9,100 nucleotides of DNA from an uncultured Oscillospiraceae bacterium (GTDB lineage: Bacteria; Bacillota; Clostridia; Oscillospirales; Oscillospiraceae). Numbering within the stretch: position 1 is the stretch's first letter; each line of letters begins with the position of its first letter. Positions 1 to 6,540 of this stretch are shown here, piece after piece. Under the pieces are notes generated by a model. That model saw only the letters and a program-made list of their open reading frames with translations, ran no database searches and was not told the DNA's origin. The position numbers were made by a program, and so were the translations under genes. Location of the stretch: NCBI GenBank assembly GCA_905234575.1, contig CAJOIG010000058.1, positions 1-9,100 of the forward strand. Direction: 5' to 3'.

Positions 1-50
1 ACGCCGGACACGGCGGCCAGGATGAGGACAGTGGACAAAGCGGTGGACAT
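1..50 (-). CDS. Unknown protein, N-terminal 17 residues only (cut by left edge)
   Basis: An ATG at 50-48 is preceded on the minus strand by GAGGAG (60-55), a good ribosome site, 28 bp after the stop of the upstream lipoprotein gene. It is therefore probably the next cistron of the same leftward transcript. The visible start reads MSTALSTVLILAAVSGV, which is hydrophobic and fits either a first membrane helix or a signal peptide. Nothing more can be said about function. Because the neighbouring genes resemble the Dlt system, an integral-membrane acyltransferase (MBOAT/DltB type) would be the informative thing to find here, but the visible residues do not show it. Confidence 0.6.
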   Translation of the reverse strand, partial: MSTALSTVLILAAVSG

Positions 51-78
51 GGGTCTCCTCCGAATTGGTTGTTGATGC

Positions 79-1953
79 TTATTCGCCCTTGCCGTCCATG
101 GCGGCAAAGTAGGCGTTGAGGTCGGCCGCGAGATGCTCGGTATATTCTGCGCGGGCAGGCGCGGCCAGGTGATAGTCGTCATCAAAGAAGACCTCGGGAT
201 CGAGGATGTTCTCCTGCATATCGCTGATAATGTCGATGTTGAGCTTCGAGGCGATGTAGTCCTCCCACTCCTCGATGAGTTCGTCCGTCTGCCATTCGTA
301 GGTCAGGGAGTTGCGGTTGAGAGGGGTGAAGGCCATCGCGTAATCGACGCCCATTTCATCCAGTTTGGCATACTGGTAGTTGCAGCAGTCTGCCATAAAG
401 TCATAGAACCACGGCTCGCCGGTGTAGTCGATGCCGTAGAAGCCGATGCTGCGGCCCTGCCAGAAGGTGGGCGAGCCGTTCGGCTTCGTCACAACGGTCA
501 GCGTGCCCTGGTTGTCATAGTAGCCGTTCGGCGCGAGGTTCGAGACGTAATCCTCATAGGTGTACTCCGTCTGGCTGCGCCGTGCGTCCAGGAAGTCGTG
601 GAAGGAATCGAAGTACTTGGTGAACATGTACACCGGGACCCAGGAGAAGATGTTGTAGCAGCTCTCGAAGGAGCGGAAGCTCTCCCAGCGGCACTCCACG
701 CCGCCGAACTGCCAGAAGCTGTATTCCGGGATCTGGAGGAGGAAATCCCCCTCCCGCAGGAAGTGCATGGCCCAGCGGCTCGTCATGTTGAAGAGGTTTG
801 CGCCGTTCGATCCGCAGTTGAGGACAAGATAATCGCGGTCAAGGAGGCTCTCGAGCTGCTCCGCGTCTACAGCGTAGGTCGTGGAGGAGCCGCCGAGGAT
901 GATCATGAGCGGCCGGTCGGAGTCCTTCCAGTAGTTCATGATCTCGATCTTTTTTGTGTGGTTGTTGAACCAGTTCGAATAGCGCGGCAGGGTGGCAGCT
1001 CCGAAGAAGCAGCTCGTAAGGGAGGCGTCGCCGTCAAAGGAAGCGTCGGAGACGTAGTCGAGGGAGTCGAACATCGCGACAGCCTCAAGATTTGTCATGC
1101 TGTTGCAGGAATAATCCCGGATGTAGCGTATGGTGGAGGGGAAGACGAGGTTTTTTACGTCGGTATTCCCGGAGAAAGCGCCGGACGCGACGCCGACCAC
1201 GGGTTCGTTGTTGTAGCTTGCGGGGATGCAGACGTCCTCGTCATGGCCGATATAGGAATTCACGGCCCAGCCGCCATAGGACCGGTCATACTCGAAGCTG
1301 AAGTCGTCCGCCGGGGATTCTTCCTTCCAGACGCACCAGAGCTCGATGACGCCGTCGGTGTCCTCGAAGACCTTGCCGCCGACGTTGTAGAATTCGCCGG
1401 AGCCGTCGGGTTCGGTGTTGTAGCCGACGAGGACATAGCCCTCCCGGGCGAAATTCCCCATCTCCGCCAGACTGTTGGGATAAAGGTAGTAGGCGAGAGA
1501 AAAGTCGTCGAAGTACTCGTCCGCAGACGCGGTCTCGATGGCGGAGGGCTCGTCCGCCGTCACCGTACCGCCGTTCGCGTGGTAGAGGACAAGCGCAGAG
1601 GTGTGTTCCCGGAAGTTGGCAAAGAGCCAGGTGTCCTCCGTGATGGAAAAGGTATAGTCCTTGGCGTAGGAGACGGGCACGCCGCCGTCCTCCAGCGTTC
1701 CGCCGGCCGTCCAGCAGAAAAACGCCGAGCCGTCCGAGGGGACCGCGTGAGCGGTAATCTCCGTCCCCGCGGGATAGTTGCCCTGGGGGCTGTCGCTGAA
1801 GGCGTTGCCCTGGTTCCCGCTGTAAGTCAGACCAAAGGCACAGCTCGCGCCGGGGTCCACGCCGTCAATGGTCACGGACACGTCGCCGCAGGCGCAGAGA
1901 AGGGCACAGAGAAGCAGCACCGGGATTATGATGATAAGAAGGTTCTTTTTCAA
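79..1953 (-). CDS. Repeat-bearing surface lipoprotein with C-terminal SGNH/DltD-like domain
   Basis: This is a 624-residue exported lipoprotein. Residues 1-22 form a lipoprotein signal (MKKN, then a long Leu/Ile stretch, ending LCAC with Cys22 followed by Gly-Asp). Residues about 25-115 look like a divergent InlB B-repeat (YPAGTEITAHA, then WLFANF). Residues 120-210 match the Listeria-Bacteroides repeat (GYNTEPDGSGEFY, then LWCVWKE). Residues 215-320 resemble a BspA-type leucine-rich segment (CIPASYNNEPVVGVASGAF, NLVFPSTIRYI). Residues 348-617 look like an SGNH-fold hydrolase or transferase: ILGGSST (candidate nucleophile Ser356), LNCGSNGAN, and a C-terminal DDYH (Asp592, His595), as in DltD/AlgX-like enzymes. 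The start is TTG, chosen for its ribosome site. The gene diverges from the adenylation operon, so a role in acyl or aminoacyl transfer outside the membrane is plausible but inferred. The repeat domains could instead bind wall or carbohydrate. Confidence 0.72.
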   Translation of the reverse strand: MKKNLLIIIIPVLLLCALLCACGDVSVTIDGVDPGASCAFGLTYSGNQGNAFSDSPQGNYPAGTEITAHAVPSDGSAFFCWTAGGTLEDGGVPVSYAKDYTFSITEDTWLFANFREHTSALVLYHANGGTVTADEPSAIETASADEYFDDFSLAYYLYPNSLAEMGNFAREGYVLVGYNTEPDGSGEFYNVGGKVFEDTDGVIELWCVWKEESPADDFSFEYDRSYGGWAVNSYIGHDEDVCIPASYNNEPVVGVASGAFSGNTDVKNLVFPSTIRYIRDYSCNSMTNLEAVAMFDSLDYVSDASFDGDASLTSCFFGAATLPRYSNWFNNHTKKIEIMNYWKDSDRPLMIILGGSSTTYAVDAEQLESLLDRDYLVLNCGSNGANLFNMTSRWAMHFLREGDFLLQIPEYSFWQFGGVECRWESFRSFESCYNIFSWVPVYMFTKYFDSFHDFLDARRSQTEYTYEDYVSNLAPNGYYDNQGTLTVVTKPNGSPTFWQGRSIGFYGIDYTGEPWFYDFMADCCNYQYAKLDEMGVDYAMAFTPLNRNSLTYEWQTDELIEEWEDYIASKLNIDIISDMQENILDPEVFFDDDYHLAAPARAEYTEHLAADLNAYFAAMDGKGE

Positions 1954-1962
1954 AGGCCATTA

Positions 1963-1969
1963 CCTCCCC
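1963..1969 (-). promoter_or_regulatory. Ribosome binding site that fixes a TTG start
   Basis: GGGGAGG on the minus strand sits 9 nt before TTG (1953-1951), which opens the lipoprotein signal peptide. The nearer ATG at 1960-1958 is only 2 nt away and lies in another frame, giving a peptide with no signal sequence. TTG is therefore the supported start. Confidence 0.7.
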
Positions 1970-2018
1970 GCCGGCCTGGGATGCAGGACCGACAAAAAAA
2001 TCTATATGCAACTTATTT

Positions 2019-2047
2019 ATAATACAGCAAAATCCACAGATATTCAA
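2019..2047 (-). promoter_or_regulatory. Leftward sigma-A-type promoter of the lipoprotein gene
   Basis: Read on the minus strand: TTGAAT (2047-2042), 17 bp spacer, TATTAT (2024-2019). Transcription would start near 2012, leaving a leader of about 58 nt before the TTG start. The surrounding stretch 2000-2065 is much richer in A+T than the genes. Confidence 0.65.
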
Positions 2048-2093
2048 CCCAAAAATATGGAAATCGGGGAATTGCACCTTTCCGGAGCAGGAC

Positions 2094-2123
2094 TTGACAG
2101 GCGTCCGCGAGCGGGGGTAGAAT
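2094..2123 (+). promoter_or_regulatory. Rightward sigma-A promoter of the adenylation-carrier operon
   Basis: TTGACA (2094-2099), 18 bp spacer, TAGAAT (2118-2123): a perfect -35 and a near-perfect -10. The start site would be near 2130, giving a leader of about 29 nt. It is back to back with the lipoprotein promoter; the two -35 boxes are 46 bp apart, so one regulator bound between them could act on both units. Confidence 0.8.
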
Positions 2124-2142
2124 GGGAAGCTGAACGAAGGAA

Positions 2143-2148
2143 GGGGAG
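2143..2148 (+). promoter_or_regulatory. Ribosome binding site that fixes a GTG start
   Basis: GGGGAG lies 10 nt before the in-frame GTG at 2159. The ATG at 2149 is out of frame and directly abuts the site. The open frame extends upstream to 1868, but that extension would run through the promoter, so GTG at 2159 is preferred. Confidence 0.7.
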
Positions 2149-2158
2149 ATGGGACCCG

Positions 2159-3637
2159 GTGGAGACTGTCATCGATTATCTGGATGCCTCGGCAGAGGCG
2201 TTTTGTGAGAGCGTTGCCGTGGCGGACGGTACGCAGGAGCTTACGTTTTCGGTGCTTCGCCGCATGGCCTGGGGGCTCGGGAACCACCTGCTGTCTCAGG
2301 GGATCCGCGGGAAGGCCGTTGGGCTCTACGCACAACGTAAGGCGGAGGTCATCGCCGCCATGCTCGGCTGCGCCGTCTCCGGGAACTTTTACGTCCCCCT
2401 GAACCCCGACGCGCCCGACGAGAAGATCCGGCACATCCTGCGCCACGCCGGGGTCAGCCGCATCCTCGGCTTTGCCGATGGAGAGTATGACGGGGCCGAT
2501 GAAGGCTGCTCCTATGAGCGCCTGGACGTCGCTTTTCCCGTCTCGGACGAGCGTCCGGACATCCATGTTACCGGACAGGACACGCTGTACCTCATCTATA
2601 CCTCCGGCTCCACCGGCGAACCCAAGGGAATCCGCAAGAGCCACGGCTCCGTCGTGGACTTCGTCGAGGCCTACGTCCGGGAGCTCGGATTCGGTCCGGA
2701 GGAGATCCTCGGAAACCAGACGCCCTTCTGCTTCGACGCTTCGGCGAAGGACATCTACCTTATGCTCCGAACGGGTTCACGGCTCGAGATCATCCCGTCG
2801 GAGAAATTCGTCTTTCCCGTTACGCTCATCGAGTACCTGAACGAAAAGCAGGTGACCTTCATCTCCTGGGTGCCGTCTGCCCTCGCCGTGGTAGCGCGGC
2901 TCCGCACCTTCCGGGACATCCTTCCCACGACCCTGCGGCGAGTCGCCTTCGTGGGGGAGGTTTTCCCCATCAAGGACCTGCAGGTCTGGCGGGACGCCCT
3001 GCCGGACATCGAGTACATCAACCTATACGGCTCGTCGGAGCTCGCCGGCGTGGCGGCGCTGTATCCCATCCCGAAGGATGCGCCTCTTCCGGCGGCGCTT
3101 CCCATCGGAAAGCCTCTCGGCAATTCCCGGATCCTTCTCATGGAGGACGGTAAGCTCGTTCCCGATCGCGGCGAGATGCTGGTGGCGAGCAAAGCACTTG
3201 CAGACGAGTACCTCGGCGACCCGGAGCGCACGGCGAAGACCTTCGAGACCATCGATCTTGACGGCGTCCCCACCCGGGTCCTGCACACGGGGGATTGGGC
3301 GCGGTACGACGAGGACGGGAACCTCGTGTTCCTCGCCCGCAGCGACGCCCAGATCAAATACAAGGGCTACCGCATCGAGCTGGGGGAGATCGAGGCCGCC
3401 GTGAACGCTCTGCCCTTCATCGACCGGGCCTGTGTGCTGTACAACGCCGGGCGCGAACGCATCACGGCCTTCGTCACGTCGCGGGAGATCCCGGACCTGA
3501 AGCTCCGGGATCTGAACGCCGCCCTGGGCGACCGGCTGGTGGACTACATGCTGCCGCGAAAGCTCGTCCTCCTCGATGACATGCCGCTGAACGCCAACGG
3601 TAAGATCGACCGGCCCCTTCTCAAAACCATGCTGTGA
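2159..3637 (+). CDS. Stand-alone amino-acid adenylating enzyme, DltA-like
   Basis: This 492-residue cytosolic enzyme is the usual length for DltA. It should activate an amino acid with ATP and pass it to a carrier-protein thiol. All core motifs are visible: YTSGSTGEPKG (147-157, phosphate loop), FDAS (192-195, with Asp193 where amino-acid adenylators bind the substrate amino group), NLYGSSE (288-294, usually YGPTE), HTGDWARY (376-383), KYKGYRIELGEIE (400-412) and NANGKID with Lys482, the C-terminal catalytic lysine. The segment AFVGEVFP (263-270) recalls the GEVLP of DltA. There is no fused carrier or condensation domain; the separate carrier gene four places on is the likely partner. Eye alignment gives pocket residues unlike those of D-alanine DltA (notably Lys197), so the substrate is probably not D-alanine. 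It is the first gene of the operon. The family is certain; the substrate is unknown. Confidence 0.9.
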   Translation: METVIDYLDASAEAFCESVAVADGTQELTFSVLRRMAWGLGNHLLSQGIRGKAVGLYAQRKAEVIAAMLGCAVSGNFYVPLNPDAPDEKIRHILRHAGVSRILGFADGEYDGADEGCSYERLDVAFPVSDERPDIHVTGQDTLYLIYTSGSTGEPKGIRKSHGSVVDFVEAYVRELGFGPEEILGNQTPFCFDASAKDIYLMLRTGSRLEIIPSEKFVFPVTLIEYLNEKQVTFISWVPSALAVVARLRTFRDILPTTLRRVAFVGEVFPIKDLQVWRDALPDIEYINLYGSSELAGVAALYPIPKDAPLPAALPIGKPLGNSRILLMEDGKLVPDRGEMLVASKALADEYLGDPERTAKTFETIDLDGVPTRVLHTGDWARYDEDGNLVFLARSDAQIKYKGYRIELGEIEAAVNALPFIDRACVLYNAGRERITAFVTSREIPDLKLRDLNAALGDRLVDYMLPRKLVLLDDMPLNANGKIDRPLLKTML

Positions 3638-3646
3638 GGTTTTTCT

Positions 3647-4819
3647 ATGCTGAGTAACGACAAGCTTCTGGAGCTCGCCCGCGTATATGGTACGCCGCTC
3701 TATGTCTTTGATGCCGACGCCTTCCAAGCTCGGGCCGACCGGGTGAAGGCTGCTTTGGGCGAGAAGATCGCTTTGTGCTACTCCATGAAGGCGAACCCGT
3801 TCCTTCTTCGCTGCCTGCCCGCGAGCATCGGGCATCTCGAGGTCTGTTCGCCCGGCGAGCTGACCGTGTGCGAAAATGCCGGCGCGGACCTGCGGAGCAT
3901 CGTGTTCTCCGGCGTCAACAAGACGCGGGACTGCGTGGATCGGGCCATGGATGACCGCGTGGACGTGTTTACCTCGGAGAGTCCCCTTCATCTGACACAC
4001 ATCGAGGCCGCGGCGGCGGATCGGGGAATCACCGTTCCCGTCCTCATGCGCCTGACCAGCGACAATCAGTTCGGCATGGATGAGGACCTTATCGTGGAGC
4101 TGGCGAAACGCCACGCCGAGTATCCCCACATCGATTTCGTGGGTCTGCACTATTTCTCCGGCACGCTGAAAAAGCGCCCGACCCTGATCGGCCGGGAGCT
4201 TGAAAAGCTCGACGCCCTGGCCGCCCGCGTGAAGGAGGAGGCGGGGATCGCATTTTCCCGCATGGAGTACGGTCCCGGTCTTTGGATCGACTATTTCGGC
4301 GAGGACCCGGACGCCTCGGAGGAGGCCCTCCTGGATGAAGCGGCGGCGGTCATTCGCCCCTTCGGCGAGAAATATGCCCTCACCGTGGAGATGGGGCGGT
4401 TCTTTGCCGCGACCTGCGGGGCGTACCTCACCACGGTGATGGACACAAAGACCAACTGCGGCTACCACTACGCGATCGTGGACGGCGGCCTGCATCAGAT
4501 GAACTACGACGGGCAGATGAAGGGAACCCAGGTGCCGGACATCCGCCGTCTCACCGGGATGTACGGCGAACCGGAGGACTGGTGCATCTGCGGCAGCCTC
4601 TGCACGCCGAACGATGTGCTGGTCCGCCGTGTCTCCATGCCCGCGCCCAAGCTCGGCGACGTGCTGGCCTTCATGCGCACGGGGGCCTACTCCATCAACG
4701 AGGGCTTTGCCTTCCTGCTCAGCCGGGACGCCCCGGCGGTGGTGATCGTATCCGAGAAAACCGGCGCGCACGTCGCGCGCGAACATATACGGCTCGATCC
4801 GCTCAATACACCAAAGTAA
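3647..4819 (+). CDS. Fold-type III PLP-dependent decarboxylase (LysA/ODC superfamily)
   Basis: This 390-residue enzyme belongs to the alanine-racemase-fold decarboxylases. Visible marks are YSMKANP with Lys48 as the PLP lysine, GLHYFSGT with His168 stacking on PLP, EYGPGLW (207-213, phosphate loop), EMGR (248-251), CGSLCTPND with Cys319, and GAYS with Tyr348. In diaminopimelate decarboxylase the residue after the active-site Cys is Glu, and in ornithine decarboxylase it is Asp; both hold the distal amino group. Here it is Thr320, so neither substrate is well supported. From memory, CTP-x-D is shared with decarboxylases found beside acyl-CoA ligases and carrier proteins. BtrK of butirosin synthesis is a precedent for decarboxylation of a carrier-bound amino acid. 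The gene starts 9 bp after the adenylation gene, with GAGG overlapping that stop, which suggests coupled translation. A housekeeping LysA is the less likely alternative. Confidence 0.85.
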   Translation: MLSNDKLLELARVYGTPLYVFDADAFQARADRVKAALGEKIALCYSMKANPFLLRCLPASIGHLEVCSPGELTVCENAGADLRSIVFSGVNKTRDCVDRAMDDRVDVFTSESPLHLTHIEAAAADRGITVPVLMRLTSDNQFGMDEDLIVELAKRHAEYPHIDFVGLHYFSGTLKKRPTLIGRELEKLDALAARVKEEAGIAFSRMEYGPGLWIDYFGEDPDASEEALLDEAAAVIRPFGEKYALTVEMGRFFAATCGAYLTTVMDTKTNCGYHYAIVDGGLHQMNYDGQMKGTQVPDIRRLTGMYGEPEDWCICGSLCTPNDVLVRRVSMPAPKLGDVLAFMRTGAYSINEGFAFLLSRDAPAVVIVSEKTGAHVAREHIRLDPLNTPK

Positions 4820-4831
4820 GGGAGAGAAACC

Positions 4832-5437
4832 ATGGACATCGACTATTTTTCCAACAAAGAGCTTCGGGAGATGGGCTTCAAGAAGCTCGGCAAGCGCGTT
4901 TTGATCTGCCGCACCTGCAAGATCTACCACACCGACCAGATCGAGATCGGCGACGACGTGGAGATCGACGACTTCACCATTTTGAACGGCACCATAAAGA
5001 TCGGGAACCACATCCACATCAGCTCGAACTGCGAGCTGTATTCCGGCGAATCCCGCATCGAGATCGGCGATTACGCGGGCATCTCGTCCCACTGCTCCTT
5101 CTACGGCATCACCGACGACTACGTCGGGCCGTACATGAATAACCCCACCATTCCGCCGCGCTTCCGCAACCTGACGGAGGAGCCCGTCATCATCGGCAAG
5201 CACGTCCTCATCGCCACCCACAGCGTGGTTCTGCCGGGCGTCACCATCGGGGAGGGCTGCTCCTTCGGCGCCCACGCGATGGTGTCGAGGTCCACGGAGC
5301 CCTGGGGCGTTTACGTCGGCTGTCCCGCCAAGCGTATCAAGGAGCGCGATCGGGGCATTCTCGAAAAATGCAAAGAGCTCGAGGCCTCGGAGGCCGCCCG
5401 CAGGGAGCGCGCCGCCGCTCGCAAGGGCGCGAAATAA
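4832..5437 (+). CDS. Left-handed beta-helix (hexapeptide) acyltransferase
   Basis: This 201-residue protein belongs to the maltose/galactoside O-acetyltransferase-like group. Hexapeptide rungs run from about 35 to 90 (IEIGDDVEIDDFTI, IKIGNHIHISSN, IEIGDYAGISSH) and from 119 to 157 (VIIGKHVLIATHSVVLPGV, then TIGEGCSFGAHAMVSRS), ending in YVGCPAKRIKER. A loop at 92-113 (DDYVGPYMNNPTIPPRFRN) interrupts the coil, as in transferases from O-antigen and capsule clusters; it usually shapes the acceptor site. Residues 171-201 form an unusual charged, Ala/Arg/Glu-rich helical tail. Such enzymes are cytosolic trimers that acylate a sugar hydroxyl or amine. Set between a decarboxylase and a carrier-protein gene, it may take its acyl group from the carrier instead of acetyl-CoA, but that is inference. 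The start follows GGGAG by 7 nt; the gap to the previous gene is 12 bp. Confidence 0.85.
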   Translation: MDIDYFSNKELREMGFKKLGKRVLICRTCKIYHTDQIEIGDDVEIDDFTILNGTIKIGNHIHISSNCELYSGESRIEIGDYAGISSHCSFYGITDDYVGPYMNNPTIPPRFRNLTEEPVIIGKHVLIATHSVVLPGVTIGEGCSFGAHAMVSRSTEPWGVYVGCPAKRIKERDRGILEKCKELEASEAARRERAAARKGAK

Positions 5438-5448
5438 CATCCAAATTC

Positions 5449-5462
5449 AATAAATATTTATT
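5449..5462 (+). repeat. AT-only palindrome ahead of the carrier-protein gene
   Basis: AATAAATATTTATT is a perfect 14-bp palindrome in the 43-bp gap between the acyltransferase and carrier genes. Flanking CCAA (5441-5444) and TTGG (5465-5468) can extend it imperfectly, and the TTGG overlaps the carrier ribosome site (GGAGG, 5467-5471). It could be an RNA processing or stability element or a weak RBS-covering hairpin. No role is shown. Confidence 0.5.
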
Positions 5463-5480
5463 CATTGGAGGAACCGAACC

Positions 5481-5705
5481 ATGAGAGAACAAGTGCTGGA
5501 GATCCTGCTCGACGTCGTCCCCGACGTGGACTTTGAAAACGAGGTCAATCTCGTGGCCGACAAGATCATCGACTCCTTCGCGGTGGTGGCGATGGTCAAC
5601 GAGCTCAACGACGAGCTCGACATCGACATCCCCTCCCGGGAGATCCTGCCCGAGAACTTCTACAGCCTCGATACCATTGTGGCCCTCGTGGAAAAATACG
5701 CCTGA
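5481..5705 (+). CDS. DltC-like aminoacyl/acyl carrier protein
   Basis: This 74-residue acidic carrier protein has the four-helix length of ACP and DltC. Ser32 in KIIDSFAVVAMV is the expected 4'-phosphopantetheine site. The DSF context matches DltC (LLDSFGTV) more than fatty-acid ACP (DSLD). The following helix is strongly acidic (NELNDELDIDI), as is usual for the face that docks partner enzymes. It is the last gene of the operon, 43 bp after the acyltransferase gene, with GGAGG 9 nt before ATG and a terminator 13 bp after the stop. It should receive the aminoacyl group from the DltA-like enzyme and present it to the decarboxylase and/or transferase. No phosphopantetheinyl transferase gene is visible, so activation must come from elsewhere in the genome. 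Confidence 0.9.
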   Translation: MREQVLEILLDVVPDVDFENEVNLVADKIIDSFAVVAMVNELNDELDIDIPSREILPENFYSLDTIVALVEKYA

Positions 5706-5718
5706 GGATACAGAAAGC

Positions 5719-5753
5719 CCCGCCGGATCCCTTTGATTCGGCGGGAAATTTTT
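5719..5753 (+). terminator. Intrinsic terminator of the adenylation-carrier operon
   Basis: An 11-bp stem (5719-5729 with 5735-5745, one G-T wobble) encloses a CCTTT loop and is followed by AAATTTTT (T run 5749-5753). It lies between two convergent genes. Read leftward it lacks a good T run, so it mainly serves the rightward operon. Confidence 0.88.
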
Positions 5754-5762
5754 ATGCGGTTT

Positions 5763-6530
5763 TCATGCGCCGGACAGAAGCTCCCACAGGATGCGGACGA
5801 AGAAGATGGAAAGCACCACGCCGATGAGGGGCTTCACGATCTTCGATCCGTTTTTTGAAAAGCTGTTCGCGCCGAGCCAGTTGCCCGCGATGCCGAACAT
5901 ACCGGCCACCAGGCCCAGGACGAGGACGACCTTGCCGTTTATAAGATACGTCACGAGGGCGGCGATGTTCGTGGAGAGGTTAATGACCTTCGTCGTACCC
6001 GCGGCGGAATTCAGGTCCATGCGCGCAAGGCCCGTCAGAAGCAACAGGAGGAAGGTCCCGGTGCCGGGGCCGTAAAACCCGTCGTACACGCCGATGACGA
6101 GGGCGCAGACCCCGGCGATGAGGGCGGTCCGCCCCGGGGACAACGGGTCCTTCCCCGCGGTTTCGAGGCTCTTCGAGCGGAAGACGTACAACGCCGTGAT
6201 GGGCAGGATGAACAGAAGAAGGATCTTGAATACCCGGTCCGACACGAGAAGCGCGAGGTTCGCGCCGCCGGTGGACCCTGCCAAAGCCAGTACGGCGCAG
6301 AGCAGGCCCAGCCTCCAGTCGATGTAGCCCTTCTTCCAGAATTTATAGGTCGTCAGTGTCGTGCCCATGGCAGAGCTTACCTTGTTCGTGCCGATGGCCG
6401 CGTGGGCCGGAAGTCCCGCGATCAGGTACGCCGGCAGGGAAATGAGCCCGCCGCCCCCCGCCACGGCGTCCACGTACCCGCCGAGGAACACCAGGGGACA
6501 GACGATGAGATAGCGCCAGAGGTCGGACAT
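5763..6530 (-). CDS. TauE/SafE-family membrane exporter (YfcA-like)
   Basis: This 255-residue, very hydrophobic inner-membrane protein has about eight predicted helices arranged as two related halves. The family signature is clear: GGYVDAVAGGGGLISLPAYL (17-36), then GTNKVSSAMGTTLT (47-60), and in the second half GVYDGFYGPGTGTFLLL (147-163), then AAGTTKVINLSTNIAAL (176-192). Family members are proposed to export sulfite, sulfoacetate or related small organic anions, but most, including YfcA, have no proven substrate. An upstream in-frame TTG at 6554 exists, but GAGGAG at 6546-6541 lies 10 nt before the ATG at 6530, so the shorter start is chosen. It converges on the carrier operon and has no sulfur-metabolism neighbours here. 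A TATACT sequence at about 6570-6575 (minus strand) could be its -10, but no matching -35 is apparent. Confidence 0.88.
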   Translation of the reverse strand: MSDLWRYLIVCPLVFLGGYVDAVAGGGGLISLPAYLIAGLPAHAAIGTNKVSSAMGTTLTTYKFWKKGYIDWRLGLLCAVLALAGSTGGANLALLVSDRVFKILLLFILPITALYVFRSKSLETAGKDPLSPGRTALIAGVCALVIGVYDGFYGPGTGTFLLLLLTGLARMDLNSAAGTTKVINLSTNIAALVTYLINGKVVLVLGLVAGMFGIAGNWLGANSFSKNGSKIVKPLIGVVLSIFFVRILWELLSGA

Positions 6531-6540
6531 GGTGAGCGTA

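Noticed and set aside
133..2022. 629-codon open frame on the plus strand
   Set aside because: It lies opposite the lipoprotein gene, is low in complexity (Val, Gly, Ala, Asp rich), has no domain, and the minus-strand frame has a clear signal peptide, repeats and ribosome site.
1868..2158. N-terminal extension of the adenylation enzyme to 1868
   Set aside because: It would add 97 residues that overlap the divergent promoters and the lipoprotein start; GTG at 2159 has a good ribosome site and gives normal DltA length.
3023..5440. 805-codon open frame on the minus strand
   Set aside because: It is an antisense by-product of GC-rich codons opposite three well-supported genes; it shows no motif and no ribosome site was identified for it.
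79..5753. A canonical D-alanine dlt operon
   Set aside because: No DltB- or DltX-like gene is visible, the operon contains a decarboxylase and a beta-helix transferase, and the adenylation pocket differs from DltA.
5763..6530. TauE/SafE exporter as part of the activation system
   Set aside because: It is on the opposite strand, separated by a strong terminator, and nothing in its sequence links it to aminoacyl transfer.
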